Source of the DNA: an uncultured Faecalicatena sp.
GTDB taxonomy: Bacteria > Bacillota > Clostridia > Lachnospirales > Lachnospiraceae
Length of the DNA: 64,000 nt
Reading direction: 5' to 3'
NCBI GenBank assembly: GCA_902489075.1
Contig: CABTYO010000001.1
Coordinates: forward strand, 160,991 to 224,990
Under the pieces are notes generated by a model, which searched no databases, was not told the origin of the DNA, and was given only the letters and a program-made list of their open reading frames with translations. A program made the position numbers and the translations under genes. This document shows, piece by piece, positions 17,187 through 27,125 of the stretch. Position 1 is the first letter of the stretch. Each line of letters begins with the position of its first letter.

Positions 17187-18458
17187 ATGAAGAAAAAAGT
17201 TTTATCAATCTTTTTAGTAGGTGTAATGGCAGTATCCATGCTGGCAGGATGTGGTTCTGACAAGAAGGAGACCAAATCAGCAGATGGGGCAGCGAAGAGT
17301 GCAGGCTATGCAAAGGACGCAAAGCTGAAAGTGTGGGGCTCTCAGGAAGACCAGGACATGCTTAAGGGAATCATCGAGGAATTTAAGAAGGAAAACCCGG
17401 AAGCAGAAGGCTGGAACATTGAGACAGCAGTTGTCAGCGCGGCAGATGCCAAGAACGAAGTACTCAAGGACCCAACCGTTGCAGCAGACATCTTTGAATT
17501 TGCTTCTGACCAGATTGCAGAGCTGCAGTCAGCAGGTGCGCTTTACAGAATTACAAAAAATAAAGAAGAAATCATCGCAAACAACGTAGAAAATTCTATC
17601 GACGCAGCAACAATCGATGGTGAGATGTACGGATATCCGAATACATCCAACTCCTTCTTCATGTATTACGACAAGAGCAAGTACACAGAGGATGAAGTAA
17701 AGAGTCTGGACACTATGCTTGCAAAGGATTTAGGGGCAGGTGTGACAAACTTTTCTATGGACCTTGACAACGGATGGTATACATCCTCATTCTTCTTCGG
17801 AGCTGGATGCACCTTATTCGGCGAGGACGGAACAGATCCGAAGCAGTGTGATTTCAACAACGAAAAGGGTGTACTTGTAGGAGATTATCTGTTAGACCTG
17901 TGTGCAAATCCAAAGGTAAAGAATCAGGACGACGCACTGTTACTTGCAAGCTTCAAGGAAGGCAAATTAGGTGCCAGCCTGACAGGAACATGGAATGCAG
18001 CAGCTTTAAAGGAATCCTTAGGTGACAACTTCGGTGTTGCAACCGTACCGACCATTACTCTGGAGGATGGAACAGAAGTATCCCCGAGCACAATCGTTAA
18101 CTTTAACTTATATGGTGTAAACGCACAGACAAAATATCCGGCAGAGGCAATGCTCCTTGCAGAGTACCTGTCAAATGAGAAGAGCCAGAAGACACGTTTT
18201 GAAGTCAGAAACTCTGCTCCGACAAACAAGACGCTGGCAGCTGATACAGAGCTTTTAAGCACAAGCCCGGCTGTTGAAGTTCTTTCCAAACAGGTCGAGA
18301 CTTCAACAGTACAGCCATCCATCCCGCAGATCGCAAACTTCTGGAGTCCGATGGAGGCATTTGGACAGGACTGCATCGCAAAATCTGTGACAAAAGACAA
18401 TATGCAGGCGACAATGGACACTATGGTAGAGGGAATTCTTTCTAAGCTGGGTGAATAA
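17187..18458 (+). CDS. Maltose/maltodextrin ABC transporter substrate-binding lipoprotein (MalE-like)
   Basis: This lipoprotein captures maltodextrins or a similar oligosaccharide outside the cell. A 21-residue signal peptide ends in the lipobox LAGC (Cys22). The mature part begins with a disordered K/S/A linker and then the MalE-like fold, with VWGSQEDQDMLKGIIEEFKK, YGYPNTSNSFFMYYDKSKY and LTGTWNAAALKESLGD. AGGAAAGGAAAAGGAG precedes ATG 17187. It ends two bases before the malF-like ATG. The neighbours (MalF, MalG, pullulanase, phosphorylase) make an alpha-glucan ligand very likely. No ATPase is encoded in the operon, so a shared MsmX/MalK-type ATPase from elsewhere is expected. Confidence 0.88.
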   Translation: MKKKVLSIFLVGVMAVSMLAGCGSDKKETKSADGAAKSAGYAKDAKLKVWGSQEDQDMLKGIIEEFKKENPEAEGWNIETAVVSAADAKNEVLKDPTVAADIFEFASDQIAELQSAGALYRITKNKEEIIANNVENSIDAATIDGEMYGYPNTSNSFFMYYDKSKYTEDEVKSLDTMLAKDLGAGVTNFSMDLDNGWYTSSFFFGAGCTLFGEDGTDPKQCDFNNEKGVLVGDYLLDLCANPKVKNQDDALLLASFKEGKLGASLTGTWNAAALKESLGDNFGVATVPTITLEDGTEVSPSTIVNFNLYGVNAQTKYPAEAMLLAEYLSNEKSQKTRFEVRNSAPTNKTLAADTELLSTSPAVEVLSKQVETSTVQPSIPQIANFWSPMEAFGQDCIAKSVTKDNMQATMDTMVEGILSKLGE

Positions 18459-18459
18459 T

Positions 18460-19842
18460 ATGAGTAAAAGCAAACCAAAAAAAATGGTGAAAAAGTCCGA
18501 AGGGAATCTCCTTAAGAGAGTCATCAAAGAGGGCGATATCTGGACAAAAGTCTCAATGCTCATCATGGGAACCGCTAACTTACGCAGGAAGCAGATCGTA
18601 AAAGGTCTGCTCTTCCTGCTGAGCGAGGCAGCATTTATCTTCTACATGGTGGTAAATGGCGTGAATGCATTGGGCCACATGACCACGCTGGGAACACAGA
18701 CCCAGGGATGGGTGTACGATGAAACTTTAGGAATCGATGTCCTGGCAGAGGGCGATAATTCCATGCTCCTTCTATTATATGGAGTGGTCTGCCTCTTCAT
18801 CATCGTATTTTTTGTACTGGTCTGGCGGGCGAATTTAAAGTCAGCCCTGGAAGTGCAGAAGCTGGAGAAGGAAGGAAAGAAGATTCCGGGATTTAAGGAT
18901 GATGTAAAAGTTTACCTGGATGCAAAATTCAACCGTACCATGCTGACACTTCCGATGATCGGAGTCATGGCATTCACGGTACTTCCGCTGGTATACATGA
19001 TCCTGGTCGCATTTACCAATTATGACAACGCACATCAGCCGCCGGGAAATCTGTTTACATGGATCGGACTGGACAACTTCGTAACGATTTTAGGTTCCGG
19101 CAGTACGATTTCCAAGACCTTCTGGCCAATCCTTGGATGGACAATCACATGGGCCATATTTGCAACCGTATTGAACTACATAGGCGGAATCCTGCTGGCA
19201 CTTCTGATCAACCGCAAAGGGGTAAAATTCAAAGGCTTCTGGAGGACGATCTTTGTATTATCCATCGCGATTCCATCCTTTGTATCCCTTCTGATCATGA
19301 AGACCATGCTGCAGCCGGACGGTGCAGTCAATGTCATGCTGAAAAGCTGGGGCGTGATCCAGGAGAGCATTCCGTTCTTGACCAACGCGACACTGGCAAA
19401 AGTGACGATCATCGTTGTCAACCTGTGGATCGGTATTCCATACACCATGCTGATCACTTCCGGTATTCTGATGAATATTCCAGCGGACTTATATGAGGCA
19501 GCCCGTGTGGACGGAGCAAATGCAAGAGTCATGTTCCGCAAGATCACGATGCCATACGTATTATTCGTAACGACACCGTACCTGATCACACAGTTTATCG
19601 GAAATATCAATAACTTTAACGTGATTTACCTGTTGTCAGGAGGCGGACCGTCCACACTGGATTACTATCAGGCAGGAAAGACGGATCTGCTCGTTACATG
19701 GCTGTACAAGCTGACTGTATCAAGCAAGGACTACTGCTATGCATCTGCAATCGGTATTATTGTATTTGTCATTTCCGCAGTCTTCTCCCTGATCACATAC
19801 AGGAGAACATCTGCATATAACAATGAGGAGGCGTTCCAATAA
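18460..19842 (+). CDS. Maltodextrin ABC transporter permease (MalF-like)
   Basis: This inner-membrane subunit of the importer has 460 residues and about eight transmembrane helices, including two extra N-terminal helices separated by a loop, as in MalF. The EAA loop for ATPase contact reads EAARVDGANARVMFRKITMP. I use ATG 18460, two bases after the malE-like stop; a GTG at 18451 within the upstream gene is possible but adds only three residues. The adjacent genes complete a MalE-F-G set. Confidence 0.88.
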   Translation: MSKSKPKKMVKKSEGNLLKRVIKEGDIWTKVSMLIMGTANLRRKQIVKGLLFLLSEAAFIFYMVVNGVNALGHMTTLGTQTQGWVYDETLGIDVLAEGDNSMLLLLYGVVCLFIIVFFVLVWRANLKSALEVQKLEKEGKKIPGFKDDVKVYLDAKFNRTMLTLPMIGVMAFTVLPLVYMILVAFTNYDNAHQPPGNLFTWIGLDNFVTILGSGSTISKTFWPILGWTITWAIFATVLNYIGGILLALLINRKGVKFKGFWRTIFVLSIAIPSFVSLLIMKTMLQPDGAVNVMLKSWGVIQESIPFLTNATLAKVTIIVVNLWIGIPYTMLITSGILMNIPADLYEAARVDGANARVMFRKITMPYVLFVTTPYLITQFIGNINNFNVIYLLSGGGPSTLDYYQAGKTDLLVTWLYKLTVSSKDYCYASAIGIIVFVISAVFSLITYRRTSAYNNEEAFQ

Positions 19843-20702
19843 TGAAAAAACCAAGATCTATGTCAAGAAATAAAAAAATCAGGGATGTCGCTTCCTATGT
19901 TGTACTGACAATTTTGTCCATTATCTGGCTGATCCCTATTTTCTGGGTAGTCATGACATCATTCAGGGAAGAGGGCGGTTCCTATACCTCTTACTTCTTC
20001 CCGAAGGGGCTGACGATAGCCAATTACGTCAACCTGCTGACGGATAACAGCCAGTTCTTTTTCTTAAAATGGTTCGGAAATACATTGTTCGTAGCTGTTT
20101 TCAGCTGCCTGATCTCGACCTTTTTTGTACTGTCTGTATCCTATGTCATGTCAAGGATGCGTTTTAAAATGAGAAAGCCGCTGATGAATGTGGCTTTGAT
20201 CCTGGGTATGTTCCCTGGATTTATGTCCATGATCGCAGTATACTACATTTTAAAAGGTCTGGGCATCACACAGTCCTTACTGGCCCTGATCATGGTCTAC
20301 TCAGGAGGGGCTGGGCTTGGATTCTTCATTGCAAAAGGATTCTTTGATACCCTTCCGAAATCACTGGACGAGGCGGCATATCTGGACGGCGCTACGAAAT
20401 TCCAGATTTTCAGGAAGATCACACTGCCGCTTTCCAAGCCGATCATCGTATACACGGTCCTGACTTCTTTCCTTGGACCGTGGATGGACTTTATTTTTGC
20501 CAGCGTCATCATGGGCGATAATTACAACAACTATACGGTCGCACTGGGACTGTTCAAGATGCTGGAGCGGGAATTTATCAATGACTACTATACACAATTT
20601 GCCGCAGGCTGCGTGCTGATCTCCATACCGATAGCGGCACTGTTCATCAGTATGCAGAAGTATTACGTAGAAGGCGTATCCGGCGGGGCAGTAAAAGGTT
20701 AG
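19842..20702 (+). CDS. Maltodextrin ABC transporter permease (MalG-like)
   Basis: This is the second membrane subunit of the importer, with 286 residues and six predicted helices. The EAA motif DEAAYLDGATKFQIFRKITL marks it as an ABC importer permease. Its ATG shares one base with the malF-like stop codon (TAATG), so the two are translationally coupled. A strong terminator follows at once, closing the malEFG operon before the pullulanase gene. Confidence 0.9.
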   Translation: MKKPRSMSRNKKIRDVASYVVLTILSIIWLIPIFWVVMTSFREEGGSYTSYFFPKGLTIANYVNLLTDNSQFFFLKWFGNTLFVAVFSCLISTFFVLSVSYVMSRMRFKMRKPLMNVALILGMFPGFMSMIAVYYILKGLGITQSLLALIMVYSGGAGLGFFIAKGFFDTLPKSLDEAAYLDGATKFQIFRKITLPLSKPIIVYTVLTSFLGPWMDFIFASVIMGDNYNNYTVALGLFKMLEREFINDYYTQFAAGCVLISIPIAALFISMQKYYVEGVSGGAVKG

Positions 20703-20705
20703 CCG

Positions 20706-20743
20706 AAAAATGGATACATGTAAAAACGTGTATCCATTTTTTC
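20706..20743 (+). terminator. Terminator after malG
   Basis: AAAAATGGATACA pairs with TGTATCCATTTTT around a short A-rich loop, and the right arm runs into six or more Ts. Confidence 0.9.
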
Positions 20744-20787
20744 TACCCTGGCATCTATAAAATAAAAGCAACATGAGGATATACAGC

Positions 20788-22758
20788 ATGAAAAGAACAA
20801 GTAAACAATGGAAGGAATATTATTCCACTCCTGAATTTCAGGAGAATTATATGTATGATGGAAATGACCTTGGAGTGACATGCACAGGAGAAGGGACTCA
20901 TTTTCTGCTGTGGAGCCCGTCCGCAGAAAAGGTAACACTGAATCTGTATGAGGATGGAAGCCGTGGGGAAGCGTTTGCGGCTTATTCAATGGAGCAGAAG
21001 GAAAAAGGTGTCTGGGCATATCATGCTAAGGAAAACCTGCATGGAACTTATTATGATTTTACTCTTCTGATTGAGGGGGAAGAGGTTGTTTCAGCAGATC
21101 CATATGCCAGAGCCTGTGGTGTCAACGGCAGACGGAGCATGGCAGTGGATTTAAAAAAGACGGACCCCGATGGGTGGGAACAGGACCGGGCGCCAGAGTA
21201 TGACCGGGAGCGGATCATCTATGAACTGCATGTGAAAGAATTTTCCTGGGACCCGGCAGGCGGCTTCCCGGAAAAAGACCGCGGAAAGTACCGGGCGTTC
21301 TTACATACCGATACGACTTTGAACGGGGATGGAAAGCACTCGACAGGAATTCCTTATCTCAAGGAACTGGGAATCACCCATGTACAGTTGATGCCGGTCT
21401 ATGATTATGGCTCTGTGGATGAGGCAGGAAAAGACGATGCGTTCAACTGGGGATATGATCCGGTGAATTATAATGTGCCGGAGGGCTCTTATTCTTCCGA
21501 CCCGGAACACGGAGAAGTGCGGATACGGGAGCTGAAAGAACTGATCCAGTCCCTTCATAAAGAGGGATTCCGTGTGATCATGGATGTGGTGTACAATCAC
21601 ACCTATTCTCTGGACTCCTGGTTCCAGCGGACAGCACCCTGGTATTTCTACCGCGCCAACCGAAGGGGAACCCCTTCCAACGGTTCCGCCTGTGGCAATG
21701 ATGTGGCGAGTGAGCGCGCAATGTGCAGCAAATATATTCTGGAATCGGTTCTTTACTGGACTGAGGAATATCATATAGACGGATTCCGGTTCGACCTGAT
21801 GGGGCTTCTGGATGTGGAACTGATGAACCGCATCCGCTTTGAACTGGATGCCAGATATGGCAGAGGGGAAAAGATGATCTACGGCGAACCATGGGCCGCC
21901 ACTAACACAGCAATGGAAGCAGGGGCATCTCAGGCACTGAAGAAGAATATGCATCAGATGGATGAAAATATCGGAATGTTTTCCGATGACACCAGAGATG
22001 CCATCAAAGGTTCTGTATTCGAGCTGGATGAACCTGGATTCGTGAATGGCGGTGAGGGATTTGAGGATGCAGTTCTAAGCTGCGTGCAGGCATGGTGCCA
22101 CAAGAGGACACCGAAGATCAAAGCTCCGTCCCAGATCATCACCTATGTCTCTTCCCATGATAACCAGACACTCCGGGATAAACTGGCTGAGACGATTTCC
22201 GATGAGGCGCTGCTTGAAAAAGCATACCGCCTGGCAGCAGGTATCTATATGACCTGCCAGGGCAACCTGTTCTTCCTCTCCGGGGAAGAGTTCGCAAGGA
22301 CCAAGGACGGCATTGCAGACAGTTATAATTCTCCGATTGCAATTAACCGTCTGGACTGGACAAAGGCCTGGAAGGAGAAAGAACTGGTAGAGTACTATCA
22401 GGGGTTGATTTCTTTAAGAAAGCAGCTTCCGGGTCTGTGCGACAAATCAAAGGAAGCATGGAAACGGGTGCGCAGACAGTGGAAAAAGGAAGGGATTGTT
22501 GGGTTTGACCTGGATAATTCTTCCCCGTCCTTCGATTCCCCGTGGAAAACTCTGCGGATTGTCTATAACAGCAGTAAAAAAGCAGAAGAAATTGCTCTGG
22601 GCAGAGGAGAATGGGAGATTCTGGCTGACGGAAAAAGCAGTATGCTATGGAAAGCTCAGGTCAAGGTAACTGAAAATGTGAAGGTGGAACCGGTCAGTAT
22701 CCTGATTCTTGGAAACCGGTCGGATCAATCAAATAAGAAAGTGGAAACAGAACGATGA
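20788..22758 (+). CDS. pulA: Type I pullulanase / alpha-1,6-debranching glycosidase (GH13)
   Basis: This enzyme hydrolyses alpha-1,6 branches of glycogen-type dextrins. An N-terminal CBM48-like domain (about 30-120) precedes a GH13 barrel containing the type I pullulanase signature YDPVNYNVPEGSYSSDP. The catalytic trio is visible: nucleophile D336 in DGFRFD, acid/base E367 in IYGEPW, and D458 in SSHDNQTLRD. It has no signal peptide, so it acts inside the cell on imported dextrins or stored glycogen. GAGGA favours ATG 20788 over an ATG at 20773, which has no ribosome site. The gene overlaps the next one by four bases (ATGA). A GlgX-like enzyme is the alternative, but the YNVPEGSY motif favours pullulanase. 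Confidence 0.87.
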   Translation: MKRTSKQWKEYYSTPEFQENYMYDGNDLGVTCTGEGTHFLLWSPSAEKVTLNLYEDGSRGEAFAAYSMEQKEKGVWAYHAKENLHGTYYDFTLLIEGEEVVSADPYARACGVNGRRSMAVDLKKTDPDGWEQDRAPEYDRERIIYELHVKEFSWDPAGGFPEKDRGKYRAFLHTDTTLNGDGKHSTGIPYLKELGITHVQLMPVYDYGSVDEAGKDDAFNWGYDPVNYNVPEGSYSSDPEHGEVRIRELKELIQSLHKEGFRVIMDVVYNHTYSLDSWFQRTAPWYFYRANRRGTPSNGSACGNDVASERAMCSKYILESVLYWTEEYHIDGFRFDLMGLLDVELMNRIRFELDARYGRGEKMIYGEPWAATNTAMEAGASQALKKNMHQMDENIGMFSDDTRDAIKGSVFELDEPGFVNGGEGFEDAVLSCVQAWCHKRTPKIKAPSQIITYVSSHDNQTLRDKLAETISDEALLEKAYRLAAGIYMTCQGNLFFLSGEEFARTKDGIADSYNSPIAINRLDWTKAWKEKELVEYYQGLISLRKQLPGLCDKSKEAWKRVRRQWKKEGIVGFDLDNSSPSFDSPWKTLRIVYNSSKKAEEIALGRGEWEILADGKSSMLWKAQVKVTENVKVEPVSILILGNRSDQSNKKVETER

Positions 22759-24716
22759 AATGGATTTATGGAAAACATGACTGGAATACATTAGAGCGCG
22801 GTGAAGAGAACTGTTATCTCATGACCAACGGTCTGGGCGGCTTTTCCTCCATGACTATGACAGGCGCGGCTGCCCGCAACGACCATGCTCTTTTAATGGC
22901 GTGCGTGCAGGCTCCGAACCACCGTTATAACCTGGTACACAGGCTAAAGGAGCAGGTCGTATTTGAGGATAGAAGACATGTGATTTCCACTCAGGAATTT
23001 GCAGACGGACACCGGGAAGAGGGATACCGCTGTCTGTCCTCCTTCACCTATGAAGATACTCCAGTCTGGAAATATCAGATAGAAGGCGTCAGCATCCAAA
23101 AGGAAGCCGGATTAAAGCCTGGGGCAAATACAGCAGCGCTCAGGTATGAGATAGAAAATCGAGGGAAAGAACATTGCATGCTATGTGTTACTCCTTTTTA
23201 CCAGTTTGTCCCTAAAGGCAGTGATATGGATGCGGGGCAGGTGATCGAGAAAGAGGGAGAAGAGCTGAATCACAAAGCGAGACTGAAAAGCGGCAGTCTG
23301 ACCTTATTTGTCAGGACAAATGGAGAGATTGAAGACATTTCTGAAATAAAGGAAACATATTATTATCGGTATGATGCCTGCGATGGAAGGCGGGAGAACG
23401 GAACCGCGAAGGCAGTCCATGAGATTACTCTTTTCGTGGGACCGGGAGAACAGAAGACACTGGAAATCATGTTCGAGATGGAATCGTCCAAAGAGACGGC
23501 ATCCGAGGTGATCGATGCTGTGAAGACCTTCCGAAGAGAATGGGAAAAACATTCCGGGTTTACCTCTGAAATGGGGAAAACGCTTGCAAAAAGTGCCTCC
23601 CAGTTTATTTCTAAACGGGAATCCACAGGGGGACTTACGATCCTCGCAGGATATCCATTCTTTGAAGACTGGGGAAGGGACACGATGATCGCACTTCCGG
23701 GACTTACTATCTCCACCGGGCAGTTTGAGACGGCAAAACAGATTTTAAGGACATTTGCAGTCAATGAAAGAAACGGCTTAATGCCGAATCTTTTCCCGGA
23801 AGGGGGCAATGAACCGCTGTACAACACGGTGGATGCGGCACTTCTCTTTATCAATTGCGTATACCTGTATTATGAAGCCACAAAAGATCTGGAATTTGTA
23901 AAGGAAGTGTTCCCGGTCATGGAGCGGATCATAAACGGGTATCAAAACGGGACCGAATTTGGCATCCGTATGGACGAAGACGGCCTGATCCGGGCAGGAG
24001 AAGGCCTGGCCCAGGTGACCTGGATGGATGTGCGTATCGGCGACATACTGCCCACGCCCCGGCACGGGAAGCCTGTGGAAATCAATGCCTACTGGTATAA
24101 TGCACTGCGGATCATGGAGCAGTTCACCCGGCTGATAACGGGGGATGAGAAGAAGGTTACAGGATATTCGGCACTTGCAGAGAAGGTGAAGGACTCTTTC
24201 AGAGAAAAATTCTGGTCCGATAAAAACCAGTGCCTCAGGGATGTTCTCTCAGGAACCTCTGCAGATGAACAGATCAGATGCAACCAGATCTGGGCAGTTT
24301 CCATGCCTTTTACGATGTTAAACCGGGAAAAAGAGAAACAAATAGTAGAAACTGTGTTTAAAAAGTTGTATACTCCATATGGGCTTCGTACACTGGATGA
24401 GGACGACAAAGAGTTCCATCCGTTTTATGAAGGACCTATGGAAGATAGGGATATGGCATACCATCAGGGGACTGTATGGACATTCCCGCTGGGCGGATAT
24501 TATCTGGCCTATCTGAAAGTTCATAATGACAGCGAAGAGGCAAAACAGACAGTAAGAGAAGAACTTGAGGTCATGGAAAGTGCATTAAGGGAAGGCTGCA
24601 TCGGACAGCTTCCGGAGATTTACGACGGACAGAATCCCACAGCGTCAAAGGGCTGTTTTGCACAGGCATGGAGTGTAGGCGAAATCCTCCGCGTATACGA
24701 AAAAATAGAAAAATAG
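22755..24716 (+). CDS. Glycogen debranching enzyme, amylo-alpha-1,6-glucosidase (GDE) family
   Basis: The 653-residue cytoplasmic enzyme has a GDE N-terminal beta domain (about 1-220; NCYLMTNGLGGFSSMTMTGA) and a C-terminal (alpha/alpha)6 toroid (about 270-650) with FFEDWGRDTMIALPGL, NLFPEGG and YNTVDAALLF. These motifs are those of amylo-1,6-glucosidases, which remove single 1,6-linked glucose stubs. It is translationally coupled to the pullulanase gene by an ATGA overlap and precedes glycogen phosphorylase, so the three probably dismantle branched glucan together. Confidence 0.87.
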   Translation: MKWIYGKHDWNTLERGEENCYLMTNGLGGFSSMTMTGAAARNDHALLMACVQAPNHRYNLVHRLKEQVVFEDRRHVISTQEFADGHREEGYRCLSSFTYEDTPVWKYQIEGVSIQKEAGLKPGANTAALRYEIENRGKEHCMLCVTPFYQFVPKGSDMDAGQVIEKEGEELNHKARLKSGSLTLFVRTNGEIEDISEIKETYYYRYDACDGRRENGTAKAVHEITLFVGPGEQKTLEIMFEMESSKETASEVIDAVKTFRREWEKHSGFTSEMGKTLAKSASQFISKRESTGGLTILAGYPFFEDWGRDTMIALPGLTISTGQFETAKQILRTFAVNERNGLMPNLFPEGGNEPLYNTVDAALLFINCVYLYYEATKDLEFVKEVFPVMERIINGYQNGTEFGIRMDEDGLIRAGEGLAQVTWMDVRIGDILPTPRHGKPVEINAYWYNALRIMEQFTRLITGDEKKVTGYSALAEKVKDSFREKFWSDKNQCLRDVLSGTSADEQIRCNQIWAVSMPFTMLNREKEKQIVETVFKKLYTPYGLRTLDEDDKEFHPFYEGPMEDRDMAYHQGTVWTFPLGGYYLAYLKVHNDSEEAKQTVREELEVMESALREGCIGQLPEIYDGQNPTASKGCFAQAWSVGEILRVYEKIEK

Positions 24717-24740
24717 GATTCAGACGGCCGGATTGCACAG

Positions 24741-24757
24741 CCGCTTAAAAAAAGCGG
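24741..24757 (+). other. Small intercistronic hairpin before glgP
   Basis: CCGCTT and AAGCGG pair around a five-A loop in the 73-base gap between the debranching enzyme and phosphorylase genes. It has no T-tail, so it is more likely an mRNA-stability or processing element than a terminator. Confidence 0.4.
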
Positions 24758-24789
24758 TGAAGCAGTGCGGCACATGAAAGGAGATTTTT

Positions 24790-27048
24790 ATGGAACAGGC
24801 ATTGGAAATGATGTTGCAGCAGAAGTTTGGAAAGAGCATTCAGGATGCATCAAAGGAAGAGATTTACACAGCCCTGCTTTATGTGACAAAGGAAAAAATG
24901 CAGGGAATGAAGAGAAACGAAGGAAACAGGAAGTTATACTACATATCAGCAGAATTCCTGATCGGTAAGTTGTTATCCAACAACCTGATCAATCTGGGAC
25001 TGTTTGAGGAGACAAGAGAGGTCCTTGAAAAACATGGACACAGCCTGACAGAGATCGAGGAGATAGAACTGGAACCATCCTTAGGTAACGGCGGACTGGG
25101 ACGTCTGGCAGCATGCTTCCTGGATTCCATCGCAACCCTGGGACTGGAAGGGGACGGAGTTGGACTGAACTACCACGACGGATTATTTTTACAGAAATTC
25201 CACGATAACAAGCAGCAGGAAGAGAAGAACCCATGGATCACAGCAGATTCCTGGCTTAATAAGACAGACGTAAGCTTTGAAGTTCCGTTTAAGGATTTCA
25301 CACTGACTTCTACCATGTATGATATCGACGTGCCGGGATATAACAGCGGGTGCAACAAGCTTCATCTGTTCGACATAGATACGATAGATGAGTCCATCAT
25401 CCATGACGGAATCCAGTTTGACAAAGAGGATATCAGAAAGAACCTGACCCTGTTCTTATACCCGGATGACAGCGATGAGAAGGGACAGCTCCTTCGGATT
25501 TACCAGCAGTACTTTATGGTAAGCAATGCGGCTCAGCTGATCTTAAAAGAGGCAGAGGCAAAGGGAATCAACCTGTATCATCTGCACGAGCACGTGTGCA
25601 TCCAGATCAATGATACACACCCGACTATGGTCATCCCGGAACTGATCCGCCTGCTGACTGCAAGAGGATTCAATATCGATACCGCCATTGATGTGGTAAG
25701 AAAGACCTGTGCATACACCAACCATACCATTCTGGCAGAAGCACTGGAAAAATGGCCGATCTACTATCTTGAGAAGGTCGTTCCGCACCTGCTTCCGATC
25801 ATCCGTGAACTGGACGCAAGAGTAAGAAGAGACTTCCACGATGAGAGAGTCTATATCATTGACAAGCAGGACCGCGTTCACATGGCACACATCGATATCC
25901 ACTACGGATATGCGGTAAATGGTGTTGCAGCTCTGCACACAGAGATCCTCAAGGAGTCCGAATTGAAGCCGTTCTATGACATTTATCCGGCAAAATTCAA
26001 TAACAAGACCAACGGAATTACCTTCCGCAGATGGCTCGTACACTGCAACCACAGCCTGGCAGAATACTTAAAGGAACTGATCGGCCCTGGATATATGGAA
26101 CATGCCGATGAGCTGGAAAAACTTCTTGCATACAAAGATGATGAGGCTGTCCTTGGTAAATTAAAAGAGATCAAGAAGAACGCGAAGGTAGAATTGAAGA
26201 ATTATCTAAAAATGACACAGAATGTGGATATCGATGAAAATGGTGTATTTGATATCCAGATCAAACGTCTGCACGAGTACAAGAGACAGCAGATGAATGC
26301 ATTGTATGCTATTTATAAATACAAGGAAATCAAGAAGGGCAACCTGCCAAAACGTCCGATCACGATGATTTTCGGTGCAAAGGCAGCACCAGCTTACACG
26401 ATCGCAAAGGATATCATCCATCTGCTTTTATGCCTGCAGCAGCTGATCGACAATGACCCACAGGTCAGCCCATACTTAAAACTGGTGATGGTAGAGAACT
26501 ACAATGTCACAAAGGCAGAAAAGCTGATCCCGGCCTGCGATATTTCCGAGCAGATTTCCCTGGCATCCAAGGAAGCATCCGGAACAGGTAACATGAAGTT
26601 CATGTTAAACGGTGCGGTGACCTTAGGTACTGAGGACGGCGCTAACGTAGAGATCCACCAGTTAGTCGGGGATGAGAACATTTACATTTTCGGTGAGAAA
26701 TCAGAAAATGTCATCAAACTGTATGAGACAAACGGTTACTGCTCAGCAGACATCTACGACAATGACCCGATGGTGGAGGAGCTGGTTGACTTTATCATCA
26801 GCAAGGACCTGATCCGCATCGGCGATCCAGTGAACCTGGGACGTCTGTACAAAGAGCTTGTCAGCAAAGACTGGTTCATGACACTTCTGGATGTGAAGGA
26901 TTACATTAAAACAAAAGAGCAGATGTTAGAGGATTATGAGGATGAGACCGCATGGGCAAAGAAGATGCTTGTGAATATCGCGAAAGCAGGATTCTTCTCA
27001 TCTGACAGAACCATTGCAGAATACAACAGAGATATCTGGCATTTATAG
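24790..27048 (+). CDS. glgP: Glycogen/maltodextrin phosphorylase (GT35)
   Basis: This enzyme releases glucose-1-phosphate from alpha-1,4-glucans by phosphorolysis, using pyridoxal phosphate as cofactor. The PLP-bearing lysine is K603 in ASGTGNMKFMLNGA. Other family motifs are ELEPSLGNGGLGRLAACFLD, GVGLNYHDGLF and VDIDENGVFDIQIKRLHEYK. At 752 residues it is a compact bacterial form without the animal N-terminal regulatory segment. AAAGGAG precedes ATG 24790. It lies between the debranching enzyme and malQ; its codon use looks more biased than that of its neighbours, consistent with high expression. Confidence 0.93.
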   Translation: MEQALEMMLQQKFGKSIQDASKEEIYTALLYVTKEKMQGMKRNEGNRKLYYISAEFLIGKLLSNNLINLGLFEETREVLEKHGHSLTEIEEIELEPSLGNGGLGRLAACFLDSIATLGLEGDGVGLNYHDGLFLQKFHDNKQQEEKNPWITADSWLNKTDVSFEVPFKDFTLTSTMYDIDVPGYNSGCNKLHLFDIDTIDESIIHDGIQFDKEDIRKNLTLFLYPDDSDEKGQLLRIYQQYFMVSNAAQLILKEAEAKGINLYHLHEHVCIQINDTHPTMVIPELIRLLTARGFNIDTAIDVVRKTCAYTNHTILAEALEKWPIYYLEKVVPHLLPIIRELDARVRRDFHDERVYIIDKQDRVHMAHIDIHYGYAVNGVAALHTEILKESELKPFYDIYPAKFNNKTNGITFRRWLVHCNHSLAEYLKELIGPGYMEHADELEKLLAYKDDEAVLGKLKEIKKNAKVELKNYLKMTQNVDIDENGVFDIQIKRLHEYKRQQMNALYAIYKYKEIKKGNLPKRPITMIFGAKAAPAYTIAKDIIHLLLCLQQLIDNDPQVSPYLKLVMVENYNVTKAEKLIPACDISEQISLASKEASGTGNMKFMLNGAVTLGTEDGANVEIHQLVGDENIYIFGEKSENVIKLYETNGYCSADIYDNDPMVEELVDFIISKDLIRIGDPVNLGRLYKELVSKDWFMTLLDVKDYIKTKEQMLEDYEDETAWAKKMLVNIAKAGFFSSDRTIAEYNRDIWHL

Positions 27049-27066
27049 AAAAGGCAGGATATAAGA

Positions 27067-27107
27067 ACAGCATGTGGAAAAGTTTTTCGCAAATCTCCGC
27101 ATGCTGT
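27067..27107 (+). other. Intercistronic hairpin between glgP and malQ
   Basis: ACAGCATG (27067-27074) pairs with CATGCTGT (27100-27107) around a loop that can form a weaker inner stem. There is no T-run, so it is a candidate mRNA-processing or stability hairpin. Confidence 0.4.
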
Positions 27108-27125
27108 GGATAAGGAGATAGAACC

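Noticed and set aside
18451..18459. GTG as start of the MalF-like permease
   Set aside because: It falls within the end of the upstream gene, and ATG 18460 gives the conventional N terminus.
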